Source: Burhinus oedicnemus (taxonomy: Eukaryota > Chordata > Aves > Charadriiformes > Burhinidae). Taken from it: a stretch of DNA of 64,000 nt. The notes beneath the pieces were generated by a model. The model was not told the DNA's origin. It saw only the letters and a list, made by a program, of their open reading frames with translations, and made no database searches. The position numbers and the translations under genes are program-made. How positions within the stretch are numbered: position 1 is the first letter of the stretch; each line of letters starts with the position of its first letter. Below, in pieces: positions 22,501 through 36,183 of the stretch. The stretch lies in assembly GCA_008921705.1 (NCBI GenBank), contig VFFE01007087.1, positions 62,001 to 126,000 of the forward strand, in the 5' to 3' direction.

Positions 22501-25500
22501 ATGTTGCATGTCTCCTACCCTTCCTGCATGCAAGATCTCTATTTCCAGAGCCTGCCACAGGCTCTGACCCTTAGCAAGGGCTGGTGACCAGTCAGCACGA
22601 GGGGAAGGTTTTGCTCAACGTATGTGGCATGGCATGCCTCCCCTTCTTGCAGAAACCACAAAGGAATTAGTTTGCAGTGTAGGTAGCAAAGTTCTGGTAT
22701 AATTCAATTCAGTTCATATACAAGTACCTACTGATAGCTACTTGTGTTTTCCTAACACTGCTGGATATTCAGTGTTTGTGTGCTTGACAGAGACTTTTAC
22801 TTGGGGTTGTTCTTGTCTTGTCTTGTAATTGTATGCTGTCATTAAAGACCCCAGGAAGGCAAAACTTGTCTTGGAGAGATGTTCTGTGGCTGGTGTGAGC
22901 ATCTTCCTCTTTCTTTAAAAAGAGTAAAGCACTGCTCAGCCTTGAGCCTGCACTTATGAGGGTGAGCAACAGAGAGCTTTCACCCTCTTTGCTGCAGGAA
23001 TTGACACACACCTTGCTGATGTGATAGACAAACATGATTCACAAGACACCAGCCTGGCACTAGAAGGCTGCCGGAAAATCCCAGTTTAAAAGCTTTACAT
23101 GTTACTGAAACAAAGCAGTTTGTTGCACCTCTGGAGCCTGGAGTTGCTCAGAATTGAATTGTATTTGTGTTTGATATACAAAGGGGCAATTTGGACCTCA
23201 GCTCCTCCTGATGGTCAGATTGTTTCTCCAAAGCCTGCAGGTGTGCCAGGTCTCTGGTCTGAGAGATGTCTACCTGCAATAGTCTTCAAAAGCAAACATA
23301 TGCATGCAATGGTTGGCTTAAACCACCTCCCCACGAGTTGGCTGGCTCCGTGATTTGCCTGACAAATTTTCTGTGCCTTTCCCTGCTTGTTTTTCCTTAA
23401 GAAACCTCCAAGCGTTTTTGTACACCCCAACAGGCCGCAGGGAGATGTTCTTGTGATTGTGACCCTGCAGCAATCCCAGTGATCACTGTCAGTGCCAGAT
23501 GAATGCTAAATCCATGCTGTGCCCAGCACCCCCACCCTCCTTGGACTTGCTTGCCTGTGTTATCCCCTTGGCCAGGCAAGGACCACCTGGGCCCCGTGGC
23601 CTTGGGCGTTACGGATGCATCCTCTGCTGTCAGCACCCTGCTTGAGTCAGTGCAAAATGCAGCAGGACCTCGAAGCCTTGCCAAGTAATGGGCCTGGTTT
23701 AGGATTTCGTGCCTTGTGCATGTTGCTAAGGAAGGAAGTGACTTATGCGCTTGTGACTGGATTTCCCTGCAGGTTTATGCTGGCAGGCAAGAGTGAAATG
23801 TGTTTGATGCCCCAGGCTGTGCGTGGCTAGAACTGGGGTGGGCAAGAGGGCGGCTGATGGTGTTTCGGGGGGGTAGGGGTGCGCATTGGCTGAAGAGAGA
23901 AACAGTCTCAGCATGTCTGTCCTTGGCATCTGCTCCTGACACAAGGCTAGACCTCTCACAGACTCCACAAACAGAGCTAGAAGAATAATCTGGTACTAAA
24001 TGCTTGCTGGAAGTGTCAGGTCTCTGCGAAAACCCTTGCTGAGCCATAGCAGTCAATGTTGTGTTGTCACAGAGTAAGTCACCAGACCGAATGGGCCGAA
24101 ACATTGTGAAACACGTGTGAGGGGACACCTTTCAGGTTCTTGGCTTTCAGCAGGAATTTGATTCAAGAAGCTTTTCACATTTTGTCCAATGGCCTTTGTG
24201 CAATTACCTGGAAATCAAAATATTTAGTCTTCTTTCCGCCTTCCCTTCTTTCTCGTGTGTTGCTCCTCTTGTCTTGGAAAATGTGGTTTAGATCTTAACA
24301 TTAACACCTTCCAGGTAGGATGGGGATACCTTCTGATAGATATCTAGATATCTTCTGATATCTAGAAAATTAATTTTTAAAATATATGCTGTGTCCATAT
24401 ACTGCTTCTGCTTAGTCATGTGCACTCCTATAGCTTTCTAACACATGCCTTGACTGTTGGGAGAAGCACCCCTTGATGTCGCTTTGCCACCTCCCTGGGC
24501 AGTGGCAGTGCTGCTGCTGCTGAAGGTTCAGCACATTTCTCGCCAAGATATGCAAGTCTGCCTGGAGCCCCTGGGCCCTGACAGTACAGAGGGACAGCCA
24601 GAGGAAGAAGAGAGCCACAGCAGTGCACTCCCACGTTCAAGTGCCAGGGGAGAGCAGCTCTCAGGCAAATGGGTATTGCTCCCATATGGTCCCTGCCAAA
24701 CCAGCCTTGTTTCACTTACCTGAGCTATGTACAATGCGAGGAGTTTGCTTGTGCAATGTTGTTGCCTGCTTTTGCCCAGTGGTTTACTCAGTCATGCCAC
24801 TTGTGCTGCAGTGTCTTTTCTTATAGATGCTGAGCAGAATATTTACTTGTAAATTCCTGCAGTGACTTAAGAAAATAAGATAAGAAGCAGCTGGTATTTT
24901 TTTTAAGGTAGGTTGGCTCAGAAAGATTTATAGTCATGACTATTGAGCCCAGACACAAACAAGTTCAGTAAGTGTGTTATACCTACTTATACTAGTGAGG
25001 CTTTCCACTGACAGAATGTAATTTTTCATTTTTGTTTAACGATTGACCTTGTTTGGAGAGCAGGGGCAAGTAAACTATTTGTTATTTCAGTCCTCTGTTT
25101 CCGTCTTGGATTATACGTTTTGCATCTGGGGACACATTGCAGGGAACTACCCATCTGGGTAAAATGACGTCTGGCCCCGGGGTACCTTGCCACTGCTTTC
25201 CTAGGCTGCAACCATTCAGCCACATCGTGCTGCACTCCACTTCTCTCAACAGCTCCTGGGGCTCAGCTGTACGCGTATTTAAATGCTTTGCCACCTCAAG
25301 AGCAATTGCAAATACACAGTGAAATGTGAAAATGGTCCCATGTTTGGTCAAGTTCTTCCACAGCTAGGAAATGCTTTTACAGAGGAAAGTTTGACTCATT
25401 TCTTTGACTTTGAAGCAGTATTCCACATCTTCATGTGAGCTGTGTATGAGAAAGTATATGTATCAAGTTTGTCAGAACTGAGTATTTCTATGTAAGTTTT

Positions 25501-28500
25501 AATATTGAGATCAGAACAGGATTTGCCATGTCAAACAGGATCACAAAGCATGTGCATGTTGTGGCATATGTTCAGTCTTTGGAAAACTGCATTTATAGAT
25601 TGGGGAAAACAAGTTGTTTTGGCGAGCTAACCGTCATTATAGGTTACGGCAGCCCTTCCCAGACCACTGGCTTAAACAGGAAGGGAGAGAGACGTCTGCC
25701 CTGTCTTCAGTTTGATAAACCAAACTCGTCACAGTATTTTGAAATGCACAAACTGTCGCCCAAAATAACCCTATTCTTGTGCTTTGGTTTATATTTGCAA
25801 TTATACTTTGCAACAGGAAGAAAACTATGTTAATTACATTTCACAGAAGAAACATTTCTCTTGTGCTTTCCTAGAACGTTCTGTAGGGCGATTACTATGT
25901 TGAAATAAGAAACCAAACAAATAAACCAATAGCTGTTTTCATTGGAGAGCCTACTTTCCTCCTTGCCATTCATTAGAGTAGGGCCTATGCTGATGAAGAG
26001 ATTTCCTGGAGAGTAATAGCTAAATAACCTGCACAAAGTGTTGCTCCTGCTGGGCACAGGCCCTGCATGATGACAACATACAGAAGTGTTGGTAGACCCT
26101 GCATGACAGATGCTGACCCTACCAGGCCCTCCCCAAGAGAGCGTGTGTGTATGGGTGAGACCCCACTGAGGTGGGCACCTTGCACAGAGGGGCTGGGTTA
26201 CACCGTGCTGAGTAACCTGAAAAGCTGTGATATTGCTTCCTATGTACAGAGATGCTAACAGGTGTCAGGCAGGAAGGGTCCTCCACTTGGGGATTTTCCC
26301 CCACACTTCTGCTTTAATTCGATCGAATCCAGAAAACTTATTCCTCTTGTTTTTCTATGACAAAAACTTGGAATGGGATAAAAAGACAGTGGACAACAGA
26401 GAGTTTGTATTGCATTGAGAGAGGAATGGAGAGATACTAGTGACTTCCAGAACTAATTTCTAGGTTTTTTTAATACCTGTGTGTTTCTAATCCCTTTTCC
26501 ATCAGTGGCTCAGCTGCTTTGACTGTCTTGCTGTCTTTCAGAGTTAATCACTGGGAGGAGACGTCTTATTTCCAGAAAGCCAGGAGATGTGCATACAGCC
26601 TAATGGAGCTAAAGGAGCTCCTGTTTCCCTAGAGGGCACAGACCTGTTCGCCATACAGTAAAACAAAGACTTCTTGGGCAGCAAGTCTGAAACTGGAGCA
26701 GGGTGAGAAGCCAGTGGTCTGGGGAGGCTTTCTCAGCTGTGAGCAGAAGTGTGCTAGAAAAACCTCATCAGCATTACCATCAGGGTTATCTCTGTTAAAA
26801 CCAGAATATAACTTGTTAATACCAGTACTGGAGGGGCTGGAATACAACTGATAATTGTGAGATGGGTTGCTGTGTTTTCACACAGCTGAATTGTGTAAAT
26901 GGCATGAATAATTTCTTGCCCACAAAAAACAATGGGAAAGCCTGTGCATAATTTAATTCTTAGAGTCACAGATGGGCAGTGTAGTTAGAGATCATCAATG
27001 TGACTTTATGGAACATTCCAATTCAGGAGGAATAACTGTTTGGCCAAATGCAAGCTGTTAGGCTCAGTAGTATCTGGAGTTGGTCCTTCAGTCTGATTTA
27101 TGCAGGGGGTCGAAGTAGAAGATGGTCTGGTTCAGCTTTAAGAATCCACAGATCCTCACCTGCTGGTATGTATCATCTGTACACTATGGTAATTGACTCT
27201 TTTAGTCTGTCCATATTACAAATTCAGGCCTGGAAGAGTTGTCAGCTTTCCAAGAAAGATCTTCTGGGTATTCACCTGAATCCCCTGGATAGCCCAAGCA
27301 GCTGCTCAAGCAAGTAACAAGGGAGCACACAGGCTTGCTTTCACCCCCAATTAATAGCTATGCAGGGATGGGATAGAGAAGAAGAGCAGCCCAAGCAGAC
27401 AGACTAATTGTTGGCAGGCCATATCGTGGTGAAACAGGAGCAGCCCTGCTGTCTTAGGCTTCAATTTGCAGTGTCTGTGTAGCCCATGTAATAAAAAAAG
27501 CCACCCTCTTTCCTTGCCTCCAATGTGCAATCTATGTATGCGCAAACATAGCTGTTCAGCACTGAAATCTATGGGGAAGACTTCCTGTTAAAGAAAGATA
27601 TTTAAAATCTACAGCCAGAGAATACAATTACTTGGCCAGGTTAATTTTTTTTTTCTTTTTTTGCCTCTGTATTGTTCCTTGCTTTACATGACACTAATGA
27701 TGGGAAATCAATGTGTTAAAAGAAATGCTAGCATAATTGTGAGTTCAGAGTGAGACTTTTAGTATCTTTCAGGCATCTATGCCTTGTCTGATGTATTGAC
27801 AGTGTCAAGCCAGGAGCTGATAAACAAAATGGGCAAATTATTATTGTATCAAGTCTTATAGCTACCCCCTTTTTTAAAACATATTTAATAGTCTTTACCC
27901 AATAACTGGACCCGATAAATGTATGATCAATAAGAGAAAGCTTGTGCCCATACAGAGCTTTGCAAGATCAGAGCCATAATCAATATTATTTTTGCTGAAA
28001 ATTATATAAGTCACATGCCACAACATCAGCATGGGAAGGGCAGGTATGGTAGACATGAAGTTAAAGGAAAGGCTACTTCAAAAAATCTTGCCATGGTAGT
28101 TTGCATTTCTTAATATTTTGATGCTACTGTTTTTTTTAGTTATCATTGGAAAATCTACATTATTCCTATCATCAAAAGACCCCAGACGAGCCAGCAAGCA
28201 TGCCTTGTAACTTGCCTGTAAAAGCAGCAGTGTTATATCCCAGCAATGACACTCATGGCACTGGCCAAAAAAAGCCATGGTGAGTGCATGGTGAGTGTTC
28301 CCTGGACAGTCCACCTCCTCTTGACCTGAGACTTGGTCCTGCATTTCCTCTTGTAGGAATCTGTGTCAAAGGGAACTGCCGCTGTGTTACACTGCTCCCT
28401 CTCGTGATAGCAGCCACCTAGGAAAGAGGTAGGATGAATGAATCCACTGATCTGAAAGACTGGAATGTATACCTGAAAATTCCCACTGCATTAGCCTGGA

Positions 28501-30913
28501 TTCTTTGCCTGGGGCAGAGGCAAAGGAGACATCCATGGCAATGAATATTTGTTGAAATTAAGCTCTCCCCTTTCTATTTTTACTCAAGCCTGAAACAGGG
28601 GGCTCGAACTAGTCTCACTGGGACTTGCCATGGTCCAGCGCTCTGTTTTGCTTTGATTTTTTGTTTTTTTTGTGTTATTTCCATGGGACTCAGAACTCCA
28701 GAATTTCATTTGGTCTGGAAAGTGGAATTTAAAATACTAACTATATGTGCGTATGTATGTGAGTATATATAAGCATCTGTGCGTGTATGTGTATTGCTGT
28801 GGCTGAGCCAAAGAAAAGCAGTGCTGCAGAAAGCCTGCTCTAATCAGACTTTCAGCCTGGGATGTAATTATGTCTCCAATTTTCAATCAGTAAAATTCTA
28901 GCCACTTTGTGCATGGAGGCCAACACTGTACCCCCTCTGTCCCTGGGGGAAGTTAGCTTCTTTTTGCAAAAGGTGAATATAGAAGAACCCATTCTACAGA
29001 AGTCATTTATCTAAGGAACTTTGCTAGCTGAAAGCTGACCTGCAGCCAGCTCTGGTTTTTGCTGTAGCCACCACACTATTTCTTTTCCTCTGTTTAGCAC
29101 ACCCAGGTAGCCCAGGTAGCATAGCTGAGTTGATACGCAGTTGCCTGCACTATTAGGGTAGTGCAGGAGTAGGAAGTGTCAGGGACGCGGGCAGCAGCGC
29201 AGTCATGCAGGGCTCAGACAAACAGATTCCCATGGGCTGCAACTGTGTTGGTGACAATGAAGGTACAAGTGCCAGAGTTTCTACAGTGCTTCCTTCAGGG
29301 ACCGGGTGCCACAATAAATGCTTTTCAGCAGCCTGCTGAGGGCACAGAGTTACCCATTGACAACCTGCCTCCTTAGATCTGAGATTTCTATGATTTCCAG
29401 TCTAGCTTAGCCTGTGTGTGTCTGCTCTGTTACTGCCCTGCTGCCTGAGGTGAGACCAACACAGTTCCAACAGGCAGTTGTGCTTCCTCATTTTGTCTAA
29501 TCAATTGCTTAGATGAGATTTAGTCTGTGTTTCAACATCAGTTATTTTGGGTATAGCAGATCAAGTTTCTCCATACAGAACGGATGTTGCTTCCCAAAAT
29601 TGCTTGTCATCCTCTGTGTTCACATTTTCCATGGGTGAGGAGAAGTCATTTGACTTCTTTGTGATAAACAAGACTCAGTGAGCAAAACAGCAGCTCTGGC
29701 TTGTTACTTATTGACTGGTAATGTTCTTCCTAATGCAAAAAGCCCTAATGCTGCATACGTTCCTCAAGAGTTAGTTGCCCCATCAGCTGCCCCTTCTTAT
29801 TTTTTGCTTCAGAGCATGCTGATTAACCCAGTTTCTTAGGCTTTCCTTTCTTCTAGTTAATGTATAGCTGCAGTTTGTTTCCTGCTTTGCATCCATATGC
29901 CAACCACAGTTTGCCATTTATTCTGCCAAATTTATAGCTACATGCTCAACCAATAATCTGTCTAGGTAGCCAGTATGAATTATGTGCAAAATGTTATTTC
30001 CTAAATCTGGATGTGATTATCTCTCAACTGTGTATTTCCAAAAAACCACCTCCCTTCCAAAGAGAGCTGGTAAGCAAGAAAGGAGAGCAGAGGCTTGCCA
30101 AAAGTGTTTCTGCTGCTGTGCTCCAGTACCTAGTAGGCTGTCTGTCCTCCTGGCTAGCCAAGCTCAGTGTGCCTCTGCGCAGCTCCCTTGTATCGCAGGC
30201 TCCTGGTCCTCGGTGCTGGGCAGGGTCAGAGACTGGCCAGTCCAGGAGGTGACAAATCTGGGGAGTAAGGGCACCTTACATACACGAGCTGCTAGTTCAG
30301 CAGAAAATACCCAGGTACTTTCCAAGACAAAATATTTTTGCATTCCAGTCCTGCTAAAAGGGAGGCAGAAAGGAAAAGAAAATTGACTGAACAAGAGAGG
30401 AGCAGGGGGAGGGGAAGGTACCTTTCTAATGAAAAGAAACCTTTTTACTTTTTTCCCAGACACTTGTATTCCCCATCATCTGAACTATTCCGTATATCAA
30501 TTTATCCAATTTACTTAAAAAAGTATACAATTAGGAAAATTAACATCTTCTTTGACTTGCTGATGGTAATACCTGTCAGGTGTGAGTTACTACTTCCCGT
30601 TCCGTCCAAAAAACCGCCCAGTTTTTAAAAACTGAAATGATTAATACAATTCTAATATGCAAAACACAAGGAGGAATTGCTGGGTCTGAGTGATGTTCTC
30701 TATTGGCATGCTGACTGCTTGTTGTACAAGAGGTGGCTACCCCAATACCAATTAAGATGAAGTATCCTGACATGCAGGAGATGTCCTGGCTTTTCAAGCC
30801 AGAACCAAAATGATCCATTGCTGCAGTGAAGCCTGGTTTCTGCAGAGCTCCTGCCTGTGCTTCGAGGGAAAACAGTCTCATCACCTCCGAGCTTGAACGA
30901 GCTCTGGGGAATC
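19561..30913. other. Gene-poor intergenic interval
   Basis: About 11.3 kb read on both strands. Open frames are short, scattered and lack domain signatures or linked splice sites. Local features are minor: a GATATCTAGATATC-type palindromic cluster near 24335-24367 and a TG/TA-rich patch near 28740-28795. I cannot exclude regulatory elements for MEPE or SPP1; comparative alignment would be needed to see them. Confidence 0.5.
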
Positions 30914-30978
30914 TCTCCGTGACTCAGTTGGTACAGCAGAGGCCTTGACCCTAGCCTGCTGGTTTTTGGTTCCCCCAC
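30914..30978 (+). repeat. tRNA-like segment, probable old tRNA-derived SINE remnant
   Basis: The segment contains GTGACTCAGTTGGTACAGCAG, close to a polymerase III box A and tRNA D-arm, followed about 32 bases later by GGTTCCCCC, resembling box B (GGTTCRANNCC). Spacing fits a tRNA. The acceptor stem does not close properly and the T-loop is altered, so a working tRNA gene is unlikely. It looks like the head of an ancient tRNA-derived SINE. Confidence 0.45.
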
Positions 30979-33371
30979 AAAATCAAATCAGCTTCTCGGC
31001 CAAATGACTTCCTCCCTAAGTCCAGTCCCCAACTCTTTAATTTCCCTTCATCAGGCCCACAGATGGGTTTTTCCTCCCACTCCACCGGCAGGGGCTCCAC
31101 ACCCTGGTGCACAGTGCCCGGGAGATGTTTGCTTTCACACTGACTCAGTTTTGCATCCGTCCCACTTCAGACCACAGCAGCCCTAAACTGAGAGTTAAGA
31201 AAACTGCTCACAACAAAACTTGAAGCCACGTGAAATCCGAAGGATTTCTGGTGTGGAGCCCAGCCCGGGTCTGTGGTCACAACCTGTCCTAGCAGTCCTG
31301 CACTGCTTGTGCAGCACATGCTTCACCTTCCCCAGACCTTCTGGAGACGAAAAGTCAGGGCAGGCTGCAGAAAAGACGCCTTGTGTACAGATAACCACAG
31401 ATATGCAGGCTGCGATCCTGCGTTGCGTAATTCCCGGCACCTCTCCAAATTATCTGTTTTGTGCTGGTCCCTTCCAGGAGGCACTCGGAAAGTGTGCCTT
31501 GTAAAAGGTTTGTCTCTGGGACTGGTAGCAACCTTTTTTGGACTCTCTGCTCCTCATGATGTGAGCCTTGTGTAGTTGTGTGTGGAAGCATGATGTGAGC
31601 TCAACATGGTATATGTGGAACGCAAAATCAAGGCTCTTGTGTGATGATTACGACGGCACAGTTAGGACTCTCCCTCTGTCATGCAGTATAGGGTTACAGT
31701 GCTTATCTCAGTTATGCACAGAAGCAGTGCATGGGTGACTGCGGAGAAGTTGGCCCATCATCTTCCCCGTCCTCCTCTTCTCTGTCATGCTATGCTGTAA
31801 TCTGTTCTGTTTCTTGGAGCGAGGGGGTGGCTTTTTGTGCTTTACCCATGGAGCTTAGTGAAGATGTAAGCGGAGGGGTGCTGGGAGTTCAGAATCATTC
31901 CTGTGGTGCCTGCACTAGGTGGAACAGGCATCTTGTGACTTTCCAACAGTTTCACAATGCAGAGCAAGAAGATGCTGTTCTTTCCATACCCATTCTGCAT
32001 ATTCAGATGTTTCCATTAGTGTCCTTTCTCACTGGGAGGAGAAAATTTTGCTGTAGGATAGGAAACAGAGAACTGAGATAGCAGGGGGGAGAGAGAGGGA
32101 AACAACTTGTCATAAAGTTTTTGCAATGCTTGCCCACAAAGCAATCTTCTGTGAAGCTATTTCCTACCATCAAATTCCCCTCAGTACTCAGACTGTGAGC
32201 CCTTAGCTGGCAAACTGATGGTTACTTTCTGATGAGCATATAGAGGATTTAAGCACACTTGTGTGTTTTTCTTCATCCTGGAGTGTTATCTCTGCAGCAG
32301 TGTTGAGGCTTCAGAGCCAGCATCTTAAGAGAGCAGATTGAGCTCAGCTCTCGTTGACATGCTGAAAGTCTCATTCTCCTGTTCTCAAACAGCCTTTTGA
32401 AGGTTACATACATCACAAAATGGCACAGTCATGAAAACATGATGTATGCCATATTTACTTTCATCGGTTGGTTGCTTTTGTTTCTAATAGTAGTTCAGAC
32501 TACTATCGTGTTTATTAAATTTCTCAGTTGAAACAAATGCAATTCTTTTTCTGTCAATTCAGAGCTGAAACACAGCCACAAAACCAGCACTGGAGTATCT
32601 GGTGTTTTGCTCTTCACACTGGTAACTATGATGACCTGAAAATAACATGATGTTTCTGTGCTGGTTTAATTCCTGCTGCTGCTGCTCCGTGGACTTCAGT
32701 ATTAAAATAAATTAATTTCAACAGCCAAAAAAGGTATGGAAAAAATTGGTTTTTTAAAGCTGGCTGTAAAAGTCGAGGGAGGAAATGTCAGTAGAGCTCC
32801 ATTTTAGGAAGCTACAGACAGCTGGACTGTATTTATGCCGTAGTAGGAGCAGCCACTCGGCTCTGTGCAAGCTGGGATCTGACTGACACTATTCAGCCTC
32901 CAGGATTTGTGGGCCACAGCTGTATGGCAGTTTCTCAAATATTTTTTTTTTCTTCAGTTTCCAAAGCTGTTCCTAAAAAGGCATTTGAAATTGGGAATAG
33001 GTAGCAACTAGTCTCAGAAGTCAGAGGAGACAAGTGAGTGGGCTCTCTTTACGCTGAGGGAGGTAAGGACACACCAAAAGACTGTGCTATCTGTCAAATA
33101 CAGGCACCTTCTCATATGCTGGCTTCTTACAGGGGGGTTGTTTCCCAGAAAGTCTCTGTTCTGTCCCAATTAATCACCTACTGCAGCTCTAGGTTGGTGG
33201 TATGCTAGTTCTGCGAGTACTTGGTATGCAGAAGGGATACAGGTGTCAGATCTGTTTGATAAAGAAATTACAACAAGAGATTTGCTCCTTACATGTGTGA
33301 GCAGGACACCCCAATAACACATGCTGTGCAAGCACAGCTGTTTATCTCTTGCTTTGCACCACTTAGAGCAT
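30979..33371. other. Intergenic, no gene seen
   Basis: About 2.4 kb of single-copy-looking sequence. No coding signature, RNA gene or repeat family is recognised. Confidence 0.5.
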
Positions 33372-33486
33372 TTCACAGAATCACAGATCACAGGGGTTGG
33401 AAGGGATCTCTGGAGATCATCTAGTCCACCCCCCCTGCCAGAGAAGGTTTACCTAGAGCAGGTTGCACAGGATGGTGTCCAGGCAC
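33372..33486 (-). mobile_element. CR1 LINE 3'-end fragment, minus strand
   Basis: The + strand reads ttcacagaatcacagatcac, then ggttggaagggatctctgg, agatcatctagtccacc and ggttgcacaggatggtgtcc. This is the reverse complement of the CR1 3' terminus. It has the residue of the terminal octamer repeat (cacagaatcacag) at the left, so the element points to the minus strand. It is truncated to about 115 bases. Confidence 0.85.
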
Positions 33487-35873
33487 AGAGCAGCAACCAA
33501 ACAAGCAGCAGCAAGTTTCTCCCAAGCAAAACCTCTTGTGGAGTGACAGGGCAGTTCAGAACAATGTGGGGTCTATGACCTTCCAGTCTCCCTGCTACTT
33601 GTGATCTGCAGTGCAGCTCAGATGACTAGTTGGCAAGGTGAGCTCTATTTAACCCTCATTCAGGCAATAAAGGGAGTTACGGTGTTTTTGAAGCCTACCA
33701 ACTGCTGAATGTAAGTTTTTCCCCACTTTTGAAGCCTTAATTGGGAAAATTTAAGGGCTTTTGGGGATATATTATATTGGCTGACATGCTGAGTTTCCAA
33801 GGTACTTTTCAGAAGTATTTTACAGTAGCAATGCAAGAAAGTTTGGGTTTTCATCTTTTTTTCACAGAAGCCGCTGTTTACTAAGTCTGCTTTTCTTTGG
33901 GACATTCCAGTTGCAAACCAGTTGTTTCTAAGAACACTGCCAAGCTGGGGTTTCTTGGGGCTTTTACTTGATGGCATTCTTAATGCTGCTGAAGAAATCA
34001 ATCTCTCTCTCCCAGTCTTAGTCTTTACCACCTAGAAGATGCTGCTCTGGTTTCCCCCAAGACTTGTTTTTTGGTGAACAAATCTAAAAAAAGCCAGCTC
34101 TCCTGAAAGACTGGGCATTACAGGTCACTGCAGGCAGGCTGGAATTTCCCACGCCAGCCAGAGATATTGACAGGCATTGCACTGATCTCAGCTCAGGATC
34201 TTAGGTACATGTTGGAGGTTGCACAGGGAGGCACTGATAGCGCTTCTTGGCAACATGAAATGGCAGCCTAACCACATGTTCCTAACGCAGCCCAAGATGG
34301 AAGAAATTGTGGTCAAAAGCTTTGTTTGACAGGATAGCCACGTAGAAAATGTCACTTACATGCAACAAATTACAGCCTGTCTTGGTTGTGCTATGCACAG
34401 ACCCTGACAGCTCGTGAAAGCTGAAATCATGTACCCTCCCACTTGTACAAATTTGAGCAAGTTGCTTCTGCTGTGCCACCAGCAGCCAAGTGCTCTCTCC
34501 AGAATTAGGTATTTTAATGTGGGAAGTGAAAATGGTGAAAGTTCACCCCTTTCTGCCCTGCTTGTTCTTTACCTCTGAGAGGATGAGAAGCACTACCTCC
34601 TACCAAGACAAAAGATTTCTCAGCGAGACAAAATTATTTACAGGATGAATAATCACAGAATGATGGGTATAAGACAAGTGCTAAATTTACTACAGCTCTG
34701 TACTGGCTGATCTTGCATAAAATGAAGCCATTTAGTAATACTGTTGCTTCACGTCCTGCTTCTGGATTACTGCAAAACATCACTGTTGTTCCTTGGTTCA
34801 TACAAAATCAACCATATAGCTTTGGCAACAGTACTCAGAAACGCTGTCATCTCCCAGCACACTGGAAATATCAGTTGTTTGCCAGAAACAATTCCCTGGG
34901 GGTCACATAGTGACTCTGCTGGGAGACAAGTGTTCCAGGTACTTGGAAAACATTTGCCTTGAAAAGCCACAGTGATAATTGACCTGGTATTTAAGAAACT
35001 GCAAGAAGACTGTATTTCTAATGGCTTGACTGATAACTGCTGCTGAATTTGATGAAACAGGTTGTTTACAAGTCCTGATATAGTAAGTATTTTCCTGAAA
35101 GTCTGACAGACAGTAATACGGCATTACGCAGATCGCAGGTGCTGGAAGGTTCTTGTTTTGGCCAGACAACAGCTCTAGGGGATTTTTCAGTGTAACATTG
35201 TTTTTCAGTTCCATGTCCTTGATGAATGGTTGGTACAGAAAGTAGGTTTTTGCAGGCTTAAAATTTGATCCAGTGTATGTGGACAGGAAAGCAGGACTCA
35301 GCATGCCCAGTCTCACATTCAGCGGTGTGAGCCATCAAGCTTCTTTCGGTCTCAGTTTCTCACTCTGTCAGATGGAAGTAGTTTTTTCTTATCATTCAGG
35401 GGAGTTCCAAGATGCACTGTTCATCTGTATTGGTGTTTGGCATCAAAGGTACTCAGCTACCTAAGGGCCTCGTTTGCCGTTCCCTGGAGTCAACAACAGT
35501 GGCCTTTTTGAAGCAGTCCTAGTTACTAAGTAATAGTAATATATTATAATCTTGGGTGTATCAGCTACTACACAATGCTCAAGCTGAAACTTCTAAACAC
35601 CACCAACTTACAGCTTGAGTCCTGCATCTGCATTCAAGGGCTTCAGTAAACCCTCTGGTTTCCAGAAGCACTGAGCTGCAGATATGATGGGAGATGATAC
35701 AAGCTATCCAAATCTGCAGAAGATCACACTGCTGAAGTCCTAGTTACTGAAGGCTTTTTTGCTTGAAAAGTCTTTCCTGAGTTAGTAAATAATAATGGTC
35801 ACATCGCTTCAAAACTAAAAGCTAGGATAGTCCTCATTCAGGTGGATGCATATGTAGGTTCATGGACATGCAG
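33487..35873. other. Intergenic, no gene seen
   Basis: About 2.4 kb between two CR1 pieces. The longest frame (34903-35316, minus) has no signal or domain and no supporting splice context. Nothing else recognised. Confidence 0.5.
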
Positions 35874-36183
35874 AACTATTTACAAGGACTTTTTACAAGG
35901 GCATGTAATGATAGGACGAGGGGTAATGGCTTCAAACTGGAAGAGGATAGATTTAGATTTGATCTCAGGAAGAAATTTTTCACTCTGAGGGTGGTGAGGC
36001 ACTGGAACAGGTTGCCCAGGGAAGCTGTGGAGGCCCCATCCCTGGAAGTGTTCAAGGCCAAGTTGGATGGGGCTTTGAGCAACCAGGTCTAGCGGGAGGT
36101 GTCCTTGCCCATGGCAGGGGGGCTTGGAACTAGATGATCTTTAAGGTCCCTTCCAACCTAAACCATTCTATGATTCTACGATC
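35874..36183 (+). mobile_element. CR1 LINE 3'-end fragment, plus strand
   Basis: Encodes the C-terminal end of CR1 ORF2: [20 protein letters not shown] and [18 protein letters not shown], with stop near 36090. The 3' UTR follows (gatgatctttaaggtccc) and the terminal repeat ccattctatgattctacgatc. Severely 5'-truncated, as is usual for CR1. This copy keeps an open frame through the preserved part, so it is younger than the 16.3-17.9 kb copy. Confidence 0.93.

Noticed and set aside
24335..24367. Palindromic cluster of agatatctagatatct as a regulatory element or hairpin RNA
   Set aside because: Short, AT-rich and simple. No flanking evidence of an RNA gene or binding-site array.
34650..34680. 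Short atcacagaatgatggg similar to a CR1 terminus
   Set aside because: Too short, with no following ggttggaagggacc sequence.
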